From Pandoraea faecigallinarum (GTDB lineage: Bacteria; Pseudomonadota; Gammaproteobacteria; Burkholderiales; Burkholderiaceae): a stretch of DNA of 64,000 bases. Positions 10,700 through 19,618 of this stretch are shown here, piece by piece. The position numbers and the translations under genes were made by a program. The notes under the pieces are model-generated. The model had not been told where the DNA came from. It worked only from the letters and a program-made list of their open reading frames with translations, and made no database searches. Numbering within the stretch: the first letter of the stretch is position 1; each line of letters begins with the position of its first letter. The DNA is taken from the NCBI RefSeq assembly GCF_001029105.3, contig NZ_CP011807.3:4526001-4590000 (forward strand), in the 5' to 3' direction.

Positions 10700-11584
10700 T
10701 CAAGTCTCCGTCATGCGATGCAGCACCACCTCAAGCACGAAGCGAGAACCGACATACGCCAGCAACAGCGCCACGAACGACGCCAGAACCCAACGCAGCG
10801 CGACCTTGCCGCGCCACCCGTAAAAATGCCGGCCGAGCAGCACCGCGCCGAACATCAGCCACGACACCACGGCGAACACGGTCTTGTGATCGATACGTAC
10901 TGCGCGCCCGAAAAGCGCCTCGGAGAACATCACGCCCGAGATCAGCGTGAGCGTGAGCAGCACGAAGCCGGCGCCGATGAGGCGGAACAGCAATTTCTCC
11001 ATCGTGAGCAGCGGCGGCAGCGTCTCGAGCCAGCGCGACAGCCAGCCTGTCGCCTCGCTGCTGCGCGACGGATGCAGTTGGCGCTCGGCATAGATCATCA
11101 GCAAAGCGTGCAGCGCCGCCAGCGCGAACAATCCATAGGCCATGTTGGCGATGATGAAATGCGCCTTGAAAATCGGATCGGCCGCAAAGCCGAGAATGCG
11201 CACGTCCGGAAAAACCATGGGCAGCACACAGGCGACGGCGGCCACGGGTGTGACCATCAGCCGCAGGCTGTCGAGCGGAAAGAAGAAGCTTTCGATCCAG
11301 TAGATGCCGACCGAGAGCCACAACATGGCCGAGAGCATGTATGCGAAACCGAAGTGCATGCTCTGCGCGCGGAAGATGGTCTGATGCAGCAGCACCCCAT
11401 GCAACACGAGCACGACGAACAGCGAAAGCTGCATCGGCCAGCGCGAGGGCGTGCCTGCGACAGGCGCAGGCGCGATCTGCCCGCCCGCGAGAGCGAGCGC
11501 GGCGTCGCGCCGGTAACCGTGCCACGAGCAAACCGCCAGCCCGGCGTAGAGGATGGCGGTCAGCGCATACAGTAAAATAGTCAT
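10700..11584 (-). CDS. CcsA/HemX-like cytochrome c assembly family membrane protein
   Basis: 294 residues with about eight hydrophobic segments, including one at the N-terminus (LLYALTAILYAGLAV) and a C-terminal segment with VLASFVALLLAYVGSRFVLE. Histidines and tryptophans in the later helices (WLMFGAVLLGRHFYGWRGKVALRW) fit the CcsA/ResC/HemX superfamily, which handles haem in the inner membrane. It is the small YpjD-like form that commonly sits next to ffh in Proteobacteria, divergent from it as here; a full cytochrome c maturation role is not shown. ATG is at 11584, 122 bp from the ffh start. Confidence 0.8.
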   Translation of the reverse strand: MTILLYALTAILYAGLAVCSWHGYRRDAALALAGGQIAPAPVAGTPSRWPMQLSLFVVLVLHGVLLHQTIFRAQSMHFGFAYMLSAMLWLSVGIYWIESFFFPLDSLRLMVTPVAAVACVLPMVFPDVRILGFAADPIFKAHFIIANMAYGLFALAALHALLMIYAERQLHPSRSSEATGWLSRWLETLPPLLTMEKLLFRLIGAGFVLLTLTLISGVMFSEALFGRAVRIDHKTVFAVVSWLMFGAVLLGRHFYGWRGKVALRWVLASFVALLLAYVGSRFVLEVVLHRMTET

Positions 11585-11706
11585 GTTTGAAGTTTACACC
11601 AGCCCAAGAGGGGCGCGCTGCCGTGCTTGTCACCACCGTCAACAGCCCATGAGACGGCAGGGAGGCGGGCAAACAAGGCCGCTGCGGGTCTTACAGGATA
11701 CGTTTC

Positions 11707-13071
11707 ATGCTCGACAATCTCACTACGCGGCTTGCCAAAGTCGTCAAGACGCTGCGCGGCGAAGCCCGGCTGACCGAGGCCAACACGCAGGAAATGCTGC
11801 GCGAAGTGCGCCTCGCCCTGCTCGAGGCCGACGTCGCGCTGCCGGTGGTGCGCGATTTCATCGCCAAAGTGAAGGAAAAGGCCCTCGGTGAGGAAGTCAT
11901 TTCCAGCCTTTCGCCGGGTCAGGCCCTCGTCGGCGTGGTGCAGCGCGAGCTCACTGCCCTCATGGGCGGCGATTACGAAGGCCGCGCCGCCGAACTCAAT
12001 CTGGCTACGACCCCGCCCGCCATCATTCTGATGGCCGGTTTGCAGGGCGCGGGCAAGACGACCACCGTCGGTAAGCTCGCCAAACTGCTGCGTGCCCAGA
12101 AGAAGAAAGTACTCACGGTTTCCACCGACGTCTACCGTCCCGCCGCTATCGCCCAGCTGGAGACGGTCACGAAGCAGGTCGATGCCGACTTCTTCCCGTC
12201 CCAACCCGATCAGAAGCCGGTCGACATCGCGCGTGCGGCCGTCGACTGGGCGCGTCGCCATCACCACGAAGTGCTCCTCGTCGACACGGCCGGCCGTCTG
12301 GGTATCGACGAAGCGATGATGCAGGAAATCAGCGCCCTGCACGCCGAACTGAAACCGATCGAAACGCTGTTCGTCGTCGACGCCATGCTGGGTCAGGACG
12401 CCGTGAATACCGCCCGCGCCTTCAACGAGGCGCTGCCGCTCACCGGCGTGGTCCTTACCAAGCTCGACGGCGACTCGCGCGGCGGTGCCGCGCTGTCGGT
12501 GCGTCACATCACCGGCAAACCGATCAAGTTCGTGGGTGTGGGCGAAAAGCTCGATGGCCTCGAAGTCTTCCACCCGGACCGCATGGCGAACCGGATTCTC
12601 GGCATGGGCGACATTCTCGCTCTGGTCGAGGAAGCGCAACGCGGCGTCGACGTTCAGGCCGCGCAGAAGCTCGCCGACAAGGTCAAGAAAGGCGGTGACT
12701 TCGATCTGAACGACTTCAAGGCGCAAATCGGTCAGATGAAGAAGATGGGCGGCCTGTCGTCGCTCATGGACAAGCTGCCCGCCCAGTTCCAGGCGGCGGC
12801 GAGCCAGACGAACATGGACCAGGCCGAGAAGCAGGTGCGCCGCATGGAGGGCATCATCAATTCGATGACGCCCGCCGAGCGCGCCAAGCCCGAACTGATC
12901 AAGGCGAGCCGCAAGCGCCGCATTGCCGCCGGCGCGGGCGTTCAGGTACAGGAAGTCAACCGCATGCTCAATCAATACGACCAGATGCGCACCATGATGA
13001 AGAAACTCAAAGGCGGTGGCATGATGAAGATGATGCGCAGCATGAAGGGCATGATGCCTGGGATGCGCTGA
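11707..13071 (+). CDS. ffh: signal recognition particle protein Ffh
   Basis: 454 residues, typical length. This GTPase binds 4.5S RNA and signal sequences and delivers nascent membrane proteins to FtsY. It has an N-domain four-helix bundle (1-90), a G-domain with P-loop GLQGAGKTTTVGKLA (about 104-118), DTAGR (about 197) and TKLDGDSRGG (about 253), and a methionine-rich M-domain at the C-terminus (MLNQYDQMRTMMKKL, MMKMMRSMKGMM). It is divergent from the CcsA-like gene. An AGGA site precedes the start. Confidence 0.98.
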   Translation: MLDNLTTRLAKVVKTLRGEARLTEANTQEMLREVRLALLEADVALPVVRDFIAKVKEKALGEEVISSLSPGQALVGVVQRELTALMGGDYEGRAAELNLATTPPAIILMAGLQGAGKTTTVGKLAKLLRAQKKKVLTVSTDVYRPAAIAQLETVTKQVDADFFPSQPDQKPVDIARAAVDWARRHHHEVLLVDTAGRLGIDEAMMQEISALHAELKPIETLFVVDAMLGQDAVNTARAFNEALPLTGVVLTKLDGDSRGGAALSVRHITGKPIKFVGVGEKLDGLEVFHPDRMANRILGMGDILALVEEAQRGVDVQAAQKLADKVKKGGDFDLNDFKAQIGQMKKMGGLSSLMDKLPAQFQAAASQTNMDQAEKQVRRMEGIINSMTPAERAKPELIKASRKRRIAAGAGVQVQEVNRMLNQYDQMRTMMKKLKGGGMMKMMRSMKGMMPGMR

Positions 13072-13153
13072 TCCGCGTCCGATGGCATCCGGCCTCGCAC
13101 GGCCTTGCCAGACCTCGATTCCCCCGCAACACCGTTCCACAGGGTCGCCCCAT

Positions 13154-13702
13154 ATGAACCGCGAAGAAGCCCTCGAAGTATTCCGTAATTCCGAAGAAAT
13201 CGTCACCGCCGACGAAGTCAACCGATCCGTCGACACCATGGCCAAGGCCATCAAGGAGGCCATTGGCGACGAATTTCCGATGGTGCTGTCGGTCATGGGC
13301 GGCGCCGCCGTCTTCACCGGCATGCTCCTGCCGCGCCTGGACTTCCCGCTCGAATTCGATTACATCCACCTCTCGCGCTACAACAACACCACCACCGGCG
13401 GTGCGATGCAGTGGCGTGTGGCGCCGCGCGACTCGGTGCGTGATCGTGTGGTCCTCGTGCTCGACGACATCCTGGACGAAGGCGCCACCATGGCCGCGAT
13501 TCGTGACCGCATTCTGGAGATGGGCGCATCGAAGTTCTACAGCGCCGTGCTCTGCGAGAAGCTGCTGACGAAAGAAAAGCCGTCGCATCCGGATTTCTGT
13601 GGCTTTACCGTGCCGGATCGCTACGTCTTCGGTTGTGGCATGGACGCGAAGGGTTACTGGCGCAACCTGCCCGCCATTCGCGCGCTGACGACGCCGCGCT
13701 AA
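13154..13702 (+). CDS. hpt: hypoxanthine(-guanine) phosphoribosyltransferase
   Basis: 182 residues of the type I PRTase fold. It salvages hypoxanthine/guanine with PRPP to give nucleotides in the cytoplasm. The PRPP-binding loop VVLVLDDILDEGATM lies at about residues 98-112. The C-terminal hood contains FGCGMDAKGYWRNLP, typical of Hpt. The first in-frame ATG with family-like sequence after it is at 13154. It follows ffh by 82 bp on the same strand. Its terminator, about 130 bp downstream, has been split by IS copy 1. Confidence 0.9.
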   Translation: MNREEALEVFRNSEEIVTADEVNRSVDTMAKAIKEAIGDEFPMVLSVMGGAAVFTGMLLPRLDFPLEFDYIHLSRYNNTTTGGAMQWRVAPRDSVRDRVVLVLDDILDEGATMAAIRDRILEMGASKFYSAVLCEKLLTKEKPSHPDFCGFTVPDRYVFGCGMDAKGYWRNLPAIRALTTPR

Positions 13703-13830
13703 GCGATTCAGGCAGTTCGGGCGCCCCAGGCGACTTTGGGCGGCCGGCGCGGCCTGGACAGGACATCGCCCCCTGGCGCGTCCAACCCACTCACCTCGTC
13801 GAATCACCCCGCGCCGGACTGAAACGCGAA

Positions 13831-13851
13831 AGGGACCCTCTCCGGGTCCCT
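13831..13851. repeat. left target-site duplication of IS copy 1 (host terminator hairpin)
   Basis: AGGGACCC, 5-nt loop TCTCC, then GGGTCCCT: a palindrome repeated exactly at 15422-15442. Joining the flanks restores a hairpin with an A-rich left side and a CTTCTTTT right side, i.e. the original terminator between hpt and marC. Confidence 0.95.
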
Positions 13852-13863
13852 CAGATTGCTGAC

Positions 13864-13896
13864 AAACCCTCGCCAAGTGCGAGGGTTTTGTTTTTT
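13864..13896 (+). terminator. inward-facing intrinsic terminator at the left end of IS copy 1
   Basis: Perfect 10-bp stem AAACCCTCGC / GCGAGGGTTT with 5-nt loop CAAGT, followed by TGTTTTTT. It should stop transcripts entering from hpt just before the transposase ATG at 13906. The same structure is at 19631-19663 in copy 2 and 32721-32753 in copy 3. Confidence 0.85.
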
Positions 13897-13905
13897 AATA
13901 GCAGG

Positions 13906-15372
13906 ATGCTAAAGATCCCGACGCCCACGCAGCACGAACTCGAGATGGTGACGCTCGAGGAACTCGTGCCGAAGGACCACCTGCTGCGCCAGATCGACGC
14001 GGCAGTGGATTTCGAATTCATCCGCGAAAAGGTCGCGCATCTGTACTGCGCAGACAACGGTCGTCCGGCGCTCGATCCGGTGGTGATGTTCAAGCTGCTG
14101 TTCATCGGCTACCTGTTTGGAGTGCGCAGTGAGCGGCAGTTGATGCGCGAGGTCCAGGTCAACGTCGCCTATCGGTGGTTCGCCCGGTTTCGGCTGACCG
14201 ACAAGGTGCCGGATGCGTCGACGTTCTCACAGAATCGCCGCCGACGCTTCACGGACACGACGGTGTATCAGGAGATCTTCGACGAGATCGTGCGCCAGGC
14301 GATGGGCCGTGGTCTGGTCGATGGCCGGGTGCTGTACACCGACAGCACGCACCTGAAAGCCAACGCGAACAAGAACAAATTCGACGTGGTAAAGCTGGAA
14401 CAGACGCCTGCGGCCTATCTGGAGAAGCTCAATGCGGCAGTGGATGCGGACCGGGCCGCGCATGGCAAGAAGCCGCTGAATCGCGACGGCGATGAGCCGC
14501 CGTCGAGCAAGGACACCAAGATTAGCCGGACCGATCCGGACAGCGGCTACATGGTGCGGGACGACAAGCCGAAGGGGTTCTTCTATCTGGACCACCGCAC
14601 GGTGGACGCGAAGCACGCGATCATCACCGATACGCATGTGACGCCGGCCTCGGTGCACGACAGCCAGCCGTATCTGGAGCGGCTGGATCGACAGCGCGAG
14701 CGCTTTGAGTTCAAGGTGGAAGCGGTGGGGCTGGATGCTGGCTACTTCACGCCGGCGGTGTGCCAGGGGCTCGAGGAGCGGGAGATTGCCGGGGTGATGG
14801 GCTATCGCACGCCGAACCACAAGCCGGGGCTGTTCTACAAACGGCAGTTCCAGTACGACGCGTACCGCAACGAGTACGTGTGCCCGCAGGGACAGGCGCT
14901 GCCGTACAGCACGACTAACCGGCTCGGCTATCGGGAATACAAATCCGATGCTCGGATATGCCGGTGCTGCCCGGTACGAGCACAGTGCACGAACAGTGCC
15001 AACGCGGTGAAGGTGGTGACGCGCCATGTCTGGGAGCGCGCCAAGGAGCGGGTGGATGCGAGGCGGCTGAGCGAGTGGGGGCGACGCATTTACGCGCGGC
15101 GCAAGGAGACGGTGGAACGCAGCTTCGCCGATGCCAAGCAACTGCATGGGCATCGCTATGCGCGCATGCGCGGGCTGCGCAAGGTGGCCGAGCAGTGCTT
15201 GTTGGCTGCGGCGGCGCAGAACATCAAGAAAATTGCGATGCTGGTGGCGCGCCTACGGGCGCGTTTAGGCGAGCGTTCGTACCTCTGGCGCCCGTTTCGG
15301 TGGCTCATGAGCGTCCTGAGGGCTTGTCTCTCAATGTGCGCGCCCTTACGCTGCCCATTCGCCCTTGCCTAA
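13906..15372 (+). CDS. IS1182-family-like transposase, copy 1
   Basis: 488 residues. The N-terminal InsH-type DUF772 domain begins with QHELEMVTLEELVPKDHLLR and VAHLYCADNGRPALDPVVMFK. A DDE domain follows: GRVLYTDSTHLKANANKNK (first Asp, about residue 144), a central VEAVGLDAGYFTP (second Asp), and a C-terminal ERSFADAKQLHGHRYARMRG (catalytic-type Glu). A zinc-like CRCCPVRAQC motif is present. It cuts and joins the element at its inverted repeats. The start is only 10 nt past the U-tract of the element's own terminator and has no spaced ribosome-binding site; an in-frame TTG lies 18 nt upstream. The gene looks intact. Confidence 0.95.
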   Translation: MLKIPTPTQHELEMVTLEELVPKDHLLRQIDAAVDFEFIREKVAHLYCADNGRPALDPVVMFKLLFIGYLFGVRSERQLMREVQVNVAYRWFARFRLTDKVPDASTFSQNRRRRFTDTTVYQEIFDEIVRQAMGRGLVDGRVLYTDSTHLKANANKNKFDVVKLEQTPAAYLEKLNAAVDADRAAHGKKPLNRDGDEPPSSKDTKISRTDPDSGYMVRDDKPKGFFYLDHRTVDAKHAIITDTHVTPASVHDSQPYLERLDRQRERFEFKVEAVGLDAGYFTPAVCQGLEEREIAGVMGYRTPNHKPGLFYKRQFQYDAYRNEYVCPQGQALPYSTTNRLGYREYKSDARICRCCPVRAQCTNSANAVKVVTRHVWERAKERVDARRLSEWGRRIYARRKETVERSFADAKQLHGHRYARMRGLRKVAEQCLLAAAAQNIKKIAMLVARLRARLGERSYLWRPFRWLMSVLRACLSMCAPLRCPFALA

Positions 15373-15375
15373 AAG

Positions 15376-15408
15376 CCAAAAACCCCTCGCTCCGAAAAAC
15401 GAGGGGTT
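15376..15408 (-). terminator. inward-facing intrinsic terminator at the right end of IS copy 1
   Basis: Minus-strand stem AACCCCTCG / CGAGGGGTT (9 bp) followed by TTTTT. It should stop transcripts entering the IS from marC. Equivalent structures are at 21143-21175 (copy 2) and 34233-34265 (copy 3). Confidence 0.8.
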
Positions 15409-15421
15409 CGTCAGCAATCTG

Positions 15422-15442
15422 AGGGACCCTCTCCGGGTCCCT
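15422..15442. repeat. right target-site duplication of IS copy 1
   Basis: Exact second copy of the 13831-13851 hairpin, followed by the original T-rich tract CTTCTTTT. Confidence 0.95.
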
Positions 15443-15498
15443 CTTCTTTTGCGCCGACGTGCGCTGCGCTCCCACGCCTTCGCTCGCATGGGCCGGGA

Positions 15499-16092
15499 TC
15501 AGAACTGGTGGACGAAGATCTTCACGCCCTTGAGGATCATCTCGACCGAGATCGCCACCAGAATCAGCCCCATGAGGCGCTCGAACGCAGCCACCACGCG
15601 CGAGCCCAGCCACCGCTCGATGCGATCGGCAAGCAGCAGCACGATCGCGCAAACGAGCATCGTCACGCTTAGCGCTGTCATCCATTCGAGCATGCGTCCC
15701 GGCTGCTGCGAGACGAGCAGCATGACGGTCGCGAGCGCCGACGGGCCGGCCAGCGCCGGGATCGCGAGCGGCACGATGAGCGGCTCGCCGGCATCCGGTA
15801 ACGAACCGCTGTCCGGGCGAGGAAAGATCATCCGCAACGCAATCAGGAACAGCACGATCCCGCCCGCCAATTGCAACGACAGGTCGGTGAGACTCATCAT
15901 GCGCAGGAAACGCTCGCCAACGAGCATGAAGATCAGCAGGATCGCGAATGCAATCAATACCTCCCGCAGAATCACGCGCGAGCGTCGGCTGGCCGGCACG
16001 TTCTTCAGCGCATTCACGAAGATGGGGATATTGCCGAACGGATCGGTAATGAGCAGCAGCAGTACGGTGGCCGACGCAAACGTATATTCCAT
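15499..16092 (-). CDS. marC: MarC-family integral membrane protein
   Basis: 197 residues with six hydrophobic segments, matching the MarC/YhgN (UPF0056) family. The conserved LLITDPFGNIPIFV motif is at about residues 14-27 and a second LVPLAIPALAGPSA-type segment (VPLAIPALAGPSALATVML) is near residue 107. It is an inner-membrane protein of unknown transport function; the old link to multiple antibiotic resistance is not supported for the family in general. It is convergent to hpt, with the shared terminator now interrupted by IS copy 1. Confidence 0.9.
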   Translation of the reverse strand: MEYTFASATVLLLLITDPFGNIPIFVNALKNVPASRRSRVILREVLIAFAILLIFMLVGERFLRMMSLTDLSLQLAGGIVLFLIALRMIFPRPDSGSLPDAGEPLIVPLAIPALAGPSALATVMLLVSQQPGRMLEWMTALSVTMLVCAIVLLLADRIERWLGSRVVAAFERLMGLILVAISVEMILKGVKIFVHQF

Positions 16093-16121
16093 ACGAACGA
16101 CGCTTTCCAGATCACAGACGT

Positions 16122-16150
16122 AAAACGGCAGCCGCCGAAGCGACTGCCGT
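16122..16150 (-). terminator. intrinsic terminator downstream of proS
   Basis: On the minus strand ACGGCAG-T-CGC-TTCG-GCG-G-CTGCCGT: an 11-bp stem including one G-U pair, capped by a UUCG tetraloop and followed by TTTAC. It lies between proS and marC. Confidence 0.7.
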
Positions 16151-16193
16151 CAGGTAATGCCGTTCGAAGCGAGGCAGCTAGGCAGCTAGGTGC

Positions 16194-16231
16194 GGTGACG
16201 CCGTGCAGATGCGCATCGGCACGGCGTCACC
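16194..16231. other. perfect 13-bp inverted repeat after proS
   Basis: GGTGACGCCGTGC / GCACGGCGTCACC with a 12-nt spacer, starting 11 bp past the proS stop. There is no T-run on either side, so it may be an mRNA-stabilising 3' hairpin rather than a terminator. Confidence 0.55.
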
Positions 16232-16241
16232 CCGCCGCCGT

Positions 16242-17978
16242 TCAGACGCCCTTGGCAGCGCGCACCTTGCCGGCCACGACATCAGCGACGCCGGCGGCGT
16301 CGAGCAGTTGGGCTTCAGTGTCGCGACGGCCCTGATACTCGATCTTGCCTTCCTTCAGGCCACGCTCGCCGATCACCACGCGATGCGGCACACCGATCAG
16401 TTCCCAGTCGGCGAACATGACCCCCGGACGCTCGCCACGGTCGTCGAGAATCACGTCGATGCCAGCGGCAAGCAGTTCTTCGTACAGCTTGTCGGCGGCA
16501 GCGCGCACCGCGTCGCTGCGCTCGTAGCCCATCGGGCAAAGCACCACTTCGAACGGCGCGATCGCTTCCGGCCAGATGATGCCGCGTTCGTCGAAGTTCT
16601 GCTCGATGGCCGCACCGAGAATCCGGGTGATGCCGATACCGTAGCAGCCCATTTCCATCGGTGCCGGCTTGCCGGTCTCGTCGAGGAAGGTGGCGTTCAT
16701 GGCATCCGAATATTTCGTGCCCAGCTGGAACACGTGACCGACTTCGATGCCGCGGCACAGCGCGATCTCACCCTTGCCGTCCGGCGAGGCGTCGCCCGGC
16801 ACGACGTTGCGCAGATCGGCCACGACTTCCGGCTCCGGCAGATCGCGGCCCCAGTTCACGCCCGTGATGTGGAAGTCCTTCTCGTTCGCCCCGACGACGA
16901 AGTCGCTCATATGCGCCACACTGCGGTCGACCACGAGCTTCACCGGCTTTTTCGTACCGATCGGGCCGAGGTAGCCCGGCGGTGTGCCGAACCACTCGAC
17001 AATTTCCGCCTCGCTGGCAAAACGCAACTCCGCGAGCCCCGGCACCTTGCTCGCCTTGATCTCGTTGAGGTCGTGATCGCCGCGCAGCAACAACAACCAG
17101 AGGGTCGTGCCGGCTTCGTCGTCGGTGGCCAGCACGATCGATTTGACCGTACGTTGCAACGGAATCGAGAGCAATTCGGCGACCGCTTCACACTTGGCCT
17201 TGCCCGGCGTCGCCGTCTTCGTCATCGCTTCGGTGGGTGCGGCACGCTCGCCTTGGGGCGGCAGCGCCTCGGCCATTTCCACGTTCGCGGCATAGTCCGA
17301 CGTCGGGCAATAGGCGATGGCGTCTTCACCGGTTTCGGCAATGACGTGGAATTCATGCGAGCCCGACCCGCCGATGGAGCCGTTGTCGGCCATCACCGCA
17401 CGGAATTCGAGCCCCAGACGGGTGAAGATGCGCACGTAGGCATCGAACATCTTCTGGTAAGACACTTGCAGACCGGCGCGATCCTTGTCGAAGGAGTAGG
17501 CGTCCTTCATGATGAATTCGCGCCCGCGCATCACGCCGAAACGCGGACGGATTTCGTCGCGGAACTTCGTCTGCACCTGATAGAAGTTCACCGGCAGTTG
17601 GCGATAGCTCTTGATCTCGCGACGCGCGATGTCCGTCACGACTTCCTCGTGGGTCGGACCGACCACGAATTCGCGCTCGTTACGGTCTTTCAGGCGCAGC
17701 AGTTCCGGACCGTACTTCACCCAGCGGCCCGACTCCTGCCACAGTTCCGCCGGCTGCACAGCCGGCATGAGCAACTCCAGCGCACCGGCGCGATTCATTT
17801 CTTCACGGACGATGGCTTCGACCTTGCGGATCGAGCGCAGGCCGATCGGCAGGTAATCATAGATACCGCCGGCAACGCGACGAATCATGCCGGCACGCAT
17901 CATCAGCTTGTGGCTGACGATTTCGGCGTCGGCGGGAGCTTCCTTGAGGGTGCCGATGAAGAAACGAGAGGCTTTCAT
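16242..17978 (-). CDS. proS: prolyl-tRNA synthetase
   Basis: 578 residues, the bacterial-type ProRS length. It charges tRNA-Pro in the cytoplasm. Class II catalytic motifs are split around an inserted editing domain: motif 1/2 region [18 protein letters not shown] (about 36-53) and [26 protein letters not shown] (about 137-162), then the INS editing domain (about 225-390), motif 3 [13 protein letters not shown] (about 445), and a C-terminal anticodon-binding domain. The neighbouring tRNA-Pro(CGG) at 25.7 kb would be a substrate. A divergent promoter region with rppH lies upstream. Confidence 0.98.
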   Translation of the reverse strand: MKASRFFIGTLKEAPADAEIVSHKLMMRAGMIRRVAGGIYDYLPIGLRSIRKVEAIVREEMNRAGALELLMPAVQPAELWQESGRWVKYGPELLRLKDRNEREFVVGPTHEEVVTDIARREIKSYRQLPVNFYQVQTKFRDEIRPRFGVMRGREFIMKDAYSFDKDRAGLQVSYQKMFDAYVRIFTRLGLEFRAVMADNGSIGGSGSHEFHVIAETGEDAIAYCPTSDYAANVEMAEALPPQGERAAPTEAMTKTATPGKAKCEAVAELLSIPLQRTVKSIVLATDDEAGTTLWLLLLRGDHDLNEIKASKVPGLAELRFASEAEIVEWFGTPPGYLGPIGTKKPVKLVVDRSVAHMSDFVVGANEKDFHITGVNWGRDLPEPEVVADLRNVVPGDASPDGKGEIALCRGIEVGHVFQLGTKYSDAMNATFLDETGKPAPMEMGCYGIGITRILGAAIEQNFDERGIIWPEAIAPFEVVLCPMGYERSDAVRAAADKLYEELLAAGIDVILDDRGERPGVMFADWELIGVPHRVVIGERGLKEGKIEYQGRRDTEAQLLDAAGVADVVAGKVRAAKGV

Positions 17979-18153
17979 GCAGATTTCCGGGAAAAAATAG
18001 GGTCAACGGCGCACGCGGCGGTTCGGTCGGCTGCGCCGGGGCGAGGCCGGGGCGCACGATGATGTCTTCGCAGCCCCTGAGACTCCCGCCGGCCGTACGC
18101 GCCGCCCCGGTTACCCGAGCCGCCGCCGGCCGCCGCGCCGGTGATTATCTGTT

Positions 18154-18159
18154 TATAAT
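18154..18159 (+). promoter_or_regulatory. -10 box of the rppH promoter
   Basis: A perfect TATAAT 34 bp before the rppH ATG, in the proS-rppH divergent region. No strong -35 is visible 17 bp upstream. Confidence 0.5.
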
Positions 18160-18192
18160 CGAAACAATTTTAAAGGATTCAAGGGTGGTTGT

Positions 18193-18864
18193 ATGCTGGA
18201 CCGTGAAGGCTTTCGCCCGAACGTCGGCATCATCCTCTTAAACGCACGCAATGAAGTGTTCTGGGGCAAGCGGCTGGGCGAGCACTCCTGGCAGTTCCCG
18301 CAAGGCGGCATCAAGTACGGCGAAACGCCGGAACAGGCCATGTTCCGAGAATTGCACGAGGAAACCGGGCTAAAGCCAGAACACGTCAAAATCATCGGTC
18401 GCACACGCGACTGGCTGCGTTATGAGGTGCCGGACAAGTTCATCAAACGCGAAGTGCGCGGACATTACCGGGGCCAGAAACAGATCTGGTTCCTGCTGCG
18501 CATGGTCGGTCGCGACTGCGATATTTGCCTTCGCGCCACCGATCATCCGGAGTTCGACGCCTGGCGCTGGAACGAATACTGGGTGCCGCTCGACGCGGTG
18601 ATCGAGTTCAAGCGCGAGGTCTATCAACTCGCACTGAACGAACTCTCGCGTTATTTGCGGCGCTCGGCCGCCCGTGCCCAGCAGGACCGGCGGCGGTTTC
18701 CGCGCGCCGGGGCACGCGTGGGCGAAATGCCGCCGGGTGCCACCGACGCATCGCAGGGGCAGAACGACAACTTCGGCAGCGGCGACTGCAGCGGTACGAC
18801 CGAACCGGCTGCCAATGCAGGTAACGCTGACAATGTCGACGTCCAGCACCGCCGGGACCACTGA
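18193..18864 (+). CDS. rppH: RNA pyrophosphohydrolase
   Basis: 223 residues. It removes pyrophosphate from the 5' end of triphosphorylated mRNAs, opening them to RNase E decay. The Nudix box GX5EX7REUXEEXGU is present as [22 protein letters not shown] at about residues 38-59. Family-typical WQFPQGG and the C-terminal [13 protein letters not shown] follow. The last 60 or so residues (after RYLRRSAA) are low-complexity and absent from enteric RppH, a tail I would expect in Burkholderiales. It is divergent from proS and starts 85 bp before the next lipoprotein gene. Confidence 0.93.
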   Translation: MLDREGFRPNVGIILLNARNEVFWGKRLGEHSWQFPQGGIKYGETPEQAMFRELHEETGLKPEHVKIIGRTRDWLRYEVPDKFIKREVRGHYRGQKQIWFLLRMVGRDCDICLRATDHPEFDAWRWNEYWVPLDAVIEFKREVYQLALNELSRYLRRSAARAQQDRRRFPRAGARVGEMPPGATDASQGQNDNFGSGDCSGTTEPAANAGNADNVDVQHRRDH

Positions 18865-18949
18865 ACCGGGTGGCTGCCGGGCTGTCTCATCACCGGACGC
18901 GGGCATCACGCCCGCGCCCGCTTTCTTTCGAACTCTCGACCACATTCCC

Positions 18950-19525
18950 ATGCGTCCTTCCCTTCCCCGCCGCGCTCCGCGCCTGGTCACGCTCGTCGGT
19001 CTGGCCGCGCTCGCGCTGATCTCCGCTTGCAGCAGCACGTCGCAGCCCGTTCAGGACTTTGACGAATACCTGGCTCAACAGGAGGCAAACAAGGGCAAAT
19101 GGAAGGAAGCGGAATTCAAGCTGCCGACCGCCGCGCCGCAGGACGCCGATCTGATCAGCTTCCCCACGCTGCCCAATTCGTCGCTCGATTACGCCATCGA
19201 CGCGAAGTCCATCGAAGTCACGCGTGAAGACGGTGTGATTCGTTACGTCGCCGTTATCCGCAGCAAGGAAGGCGCGCGCAACGTCTCGTACGAAGGCATG
19301 CACTGCGCGACGTTCGAATCGCGTCTGTATGCCACCGGCCGCCCGGACGGCACCTGGGTGCCGGCGCGCAACAGCGAATGGCGCCCGATCAAGCCTTACG
19401 GTTCGACCGCCTATCAGGGCATTCTCTATCGCGATTTCCTCTGCCAGGACAAGACCCCGTACGGCACCGCCAAGGACATCGTGCAGAACCTGCGTTATCC
19501 GACAACGCCCGCCGCCTATCGTTGA
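18950..19525 (+). CDS. CNP1-like family lipoprotein
   Basis: 191 residues. The signal peptide has a twin-basic N-terminus and a hydrophobic core, with lipobox ISAC at about residues 24-27. The mature domain includes DADLISFPTLPNSSLDYAIDA and a Cys (MHCATFESR) and matches the CNP1-like (PF08750-type) pattern seen in betaproteobacteria; function unknown. ATG 18950 is chosen because it starts the signal peptide. It probably reads through from rppH. Its terminator downstream has been split by IS copy 2. Confidence 0.8.
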   Translation: MRPSLPRRAPRLVTLVGLAALALISACSSTSQPVQDFDEYLAQQEANKGKWKEAEFKLPTAAPQDADLISFPTLPNSSLDYAIDAKSIEVTREDGVIRYVAVIRSKEGARNVSYEGMHCATFESRLYATGRPDGTWVPARNSEWRPIKPYGSTAYQGILYRDFLCQDKTPYGTAKDIVQNLRYPTTPAAYR

Positions 19526-19596
19526 GCTCCCAACCGGCGGGACGATGTCCCTCCGGCGCCCCCGCCGACGTCGGCGCGAGCGCATCACCGAAAAAA

Positions 19597-19618
19597 ACGC
19601 CGGTCACGAAACCGGCGT
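19597..19618. repeat. left target-site duplication of IS copy 2 (host terminator hairpin)
   Basis: ACGCCGGT, 6-nt loop CACGAA, ACCGGCGT, duplicated exactly at 21189-21210. An A-run flanks it on the left and a T-run lies after the right copy, so the uninterrupted site was a bidirectional terminator. Confidence 0.95.

Larger units (their letters stand above)
13852..15421 (+). mobile_element. IS1182-family-like insertion sequence, copy 1 (1570 bp)
   Basis: Ends are defined by comparison with the two other copies. The left end CAGATTGCTGAC and right end GTCAGCAATCTG form a perfect 12-bp terminal inverted repeat, extended imperfectly inward (AAACCCTCG versus AACCCCTCG). It holds one transposase gene. 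A 21-bp hairpin-shaped direct repeat flanks it. The boundary is ambiguous by one base per side, since every copy has T before the left end and A after the right end. Just inside each end is an inward-facing terminator hairpin. The sequence is identical to copy 2 as far as I can see, and differs from copy 3 at one base (T at 14706, C in copy 3). Confidence 0.95.

Noticed and set aside
13633..13905. Upstream extension of transposase copy 1 through the terminal repeat into hpt
   Set aside because: The extension is absent from the other two copies and crosses the IS boundary.
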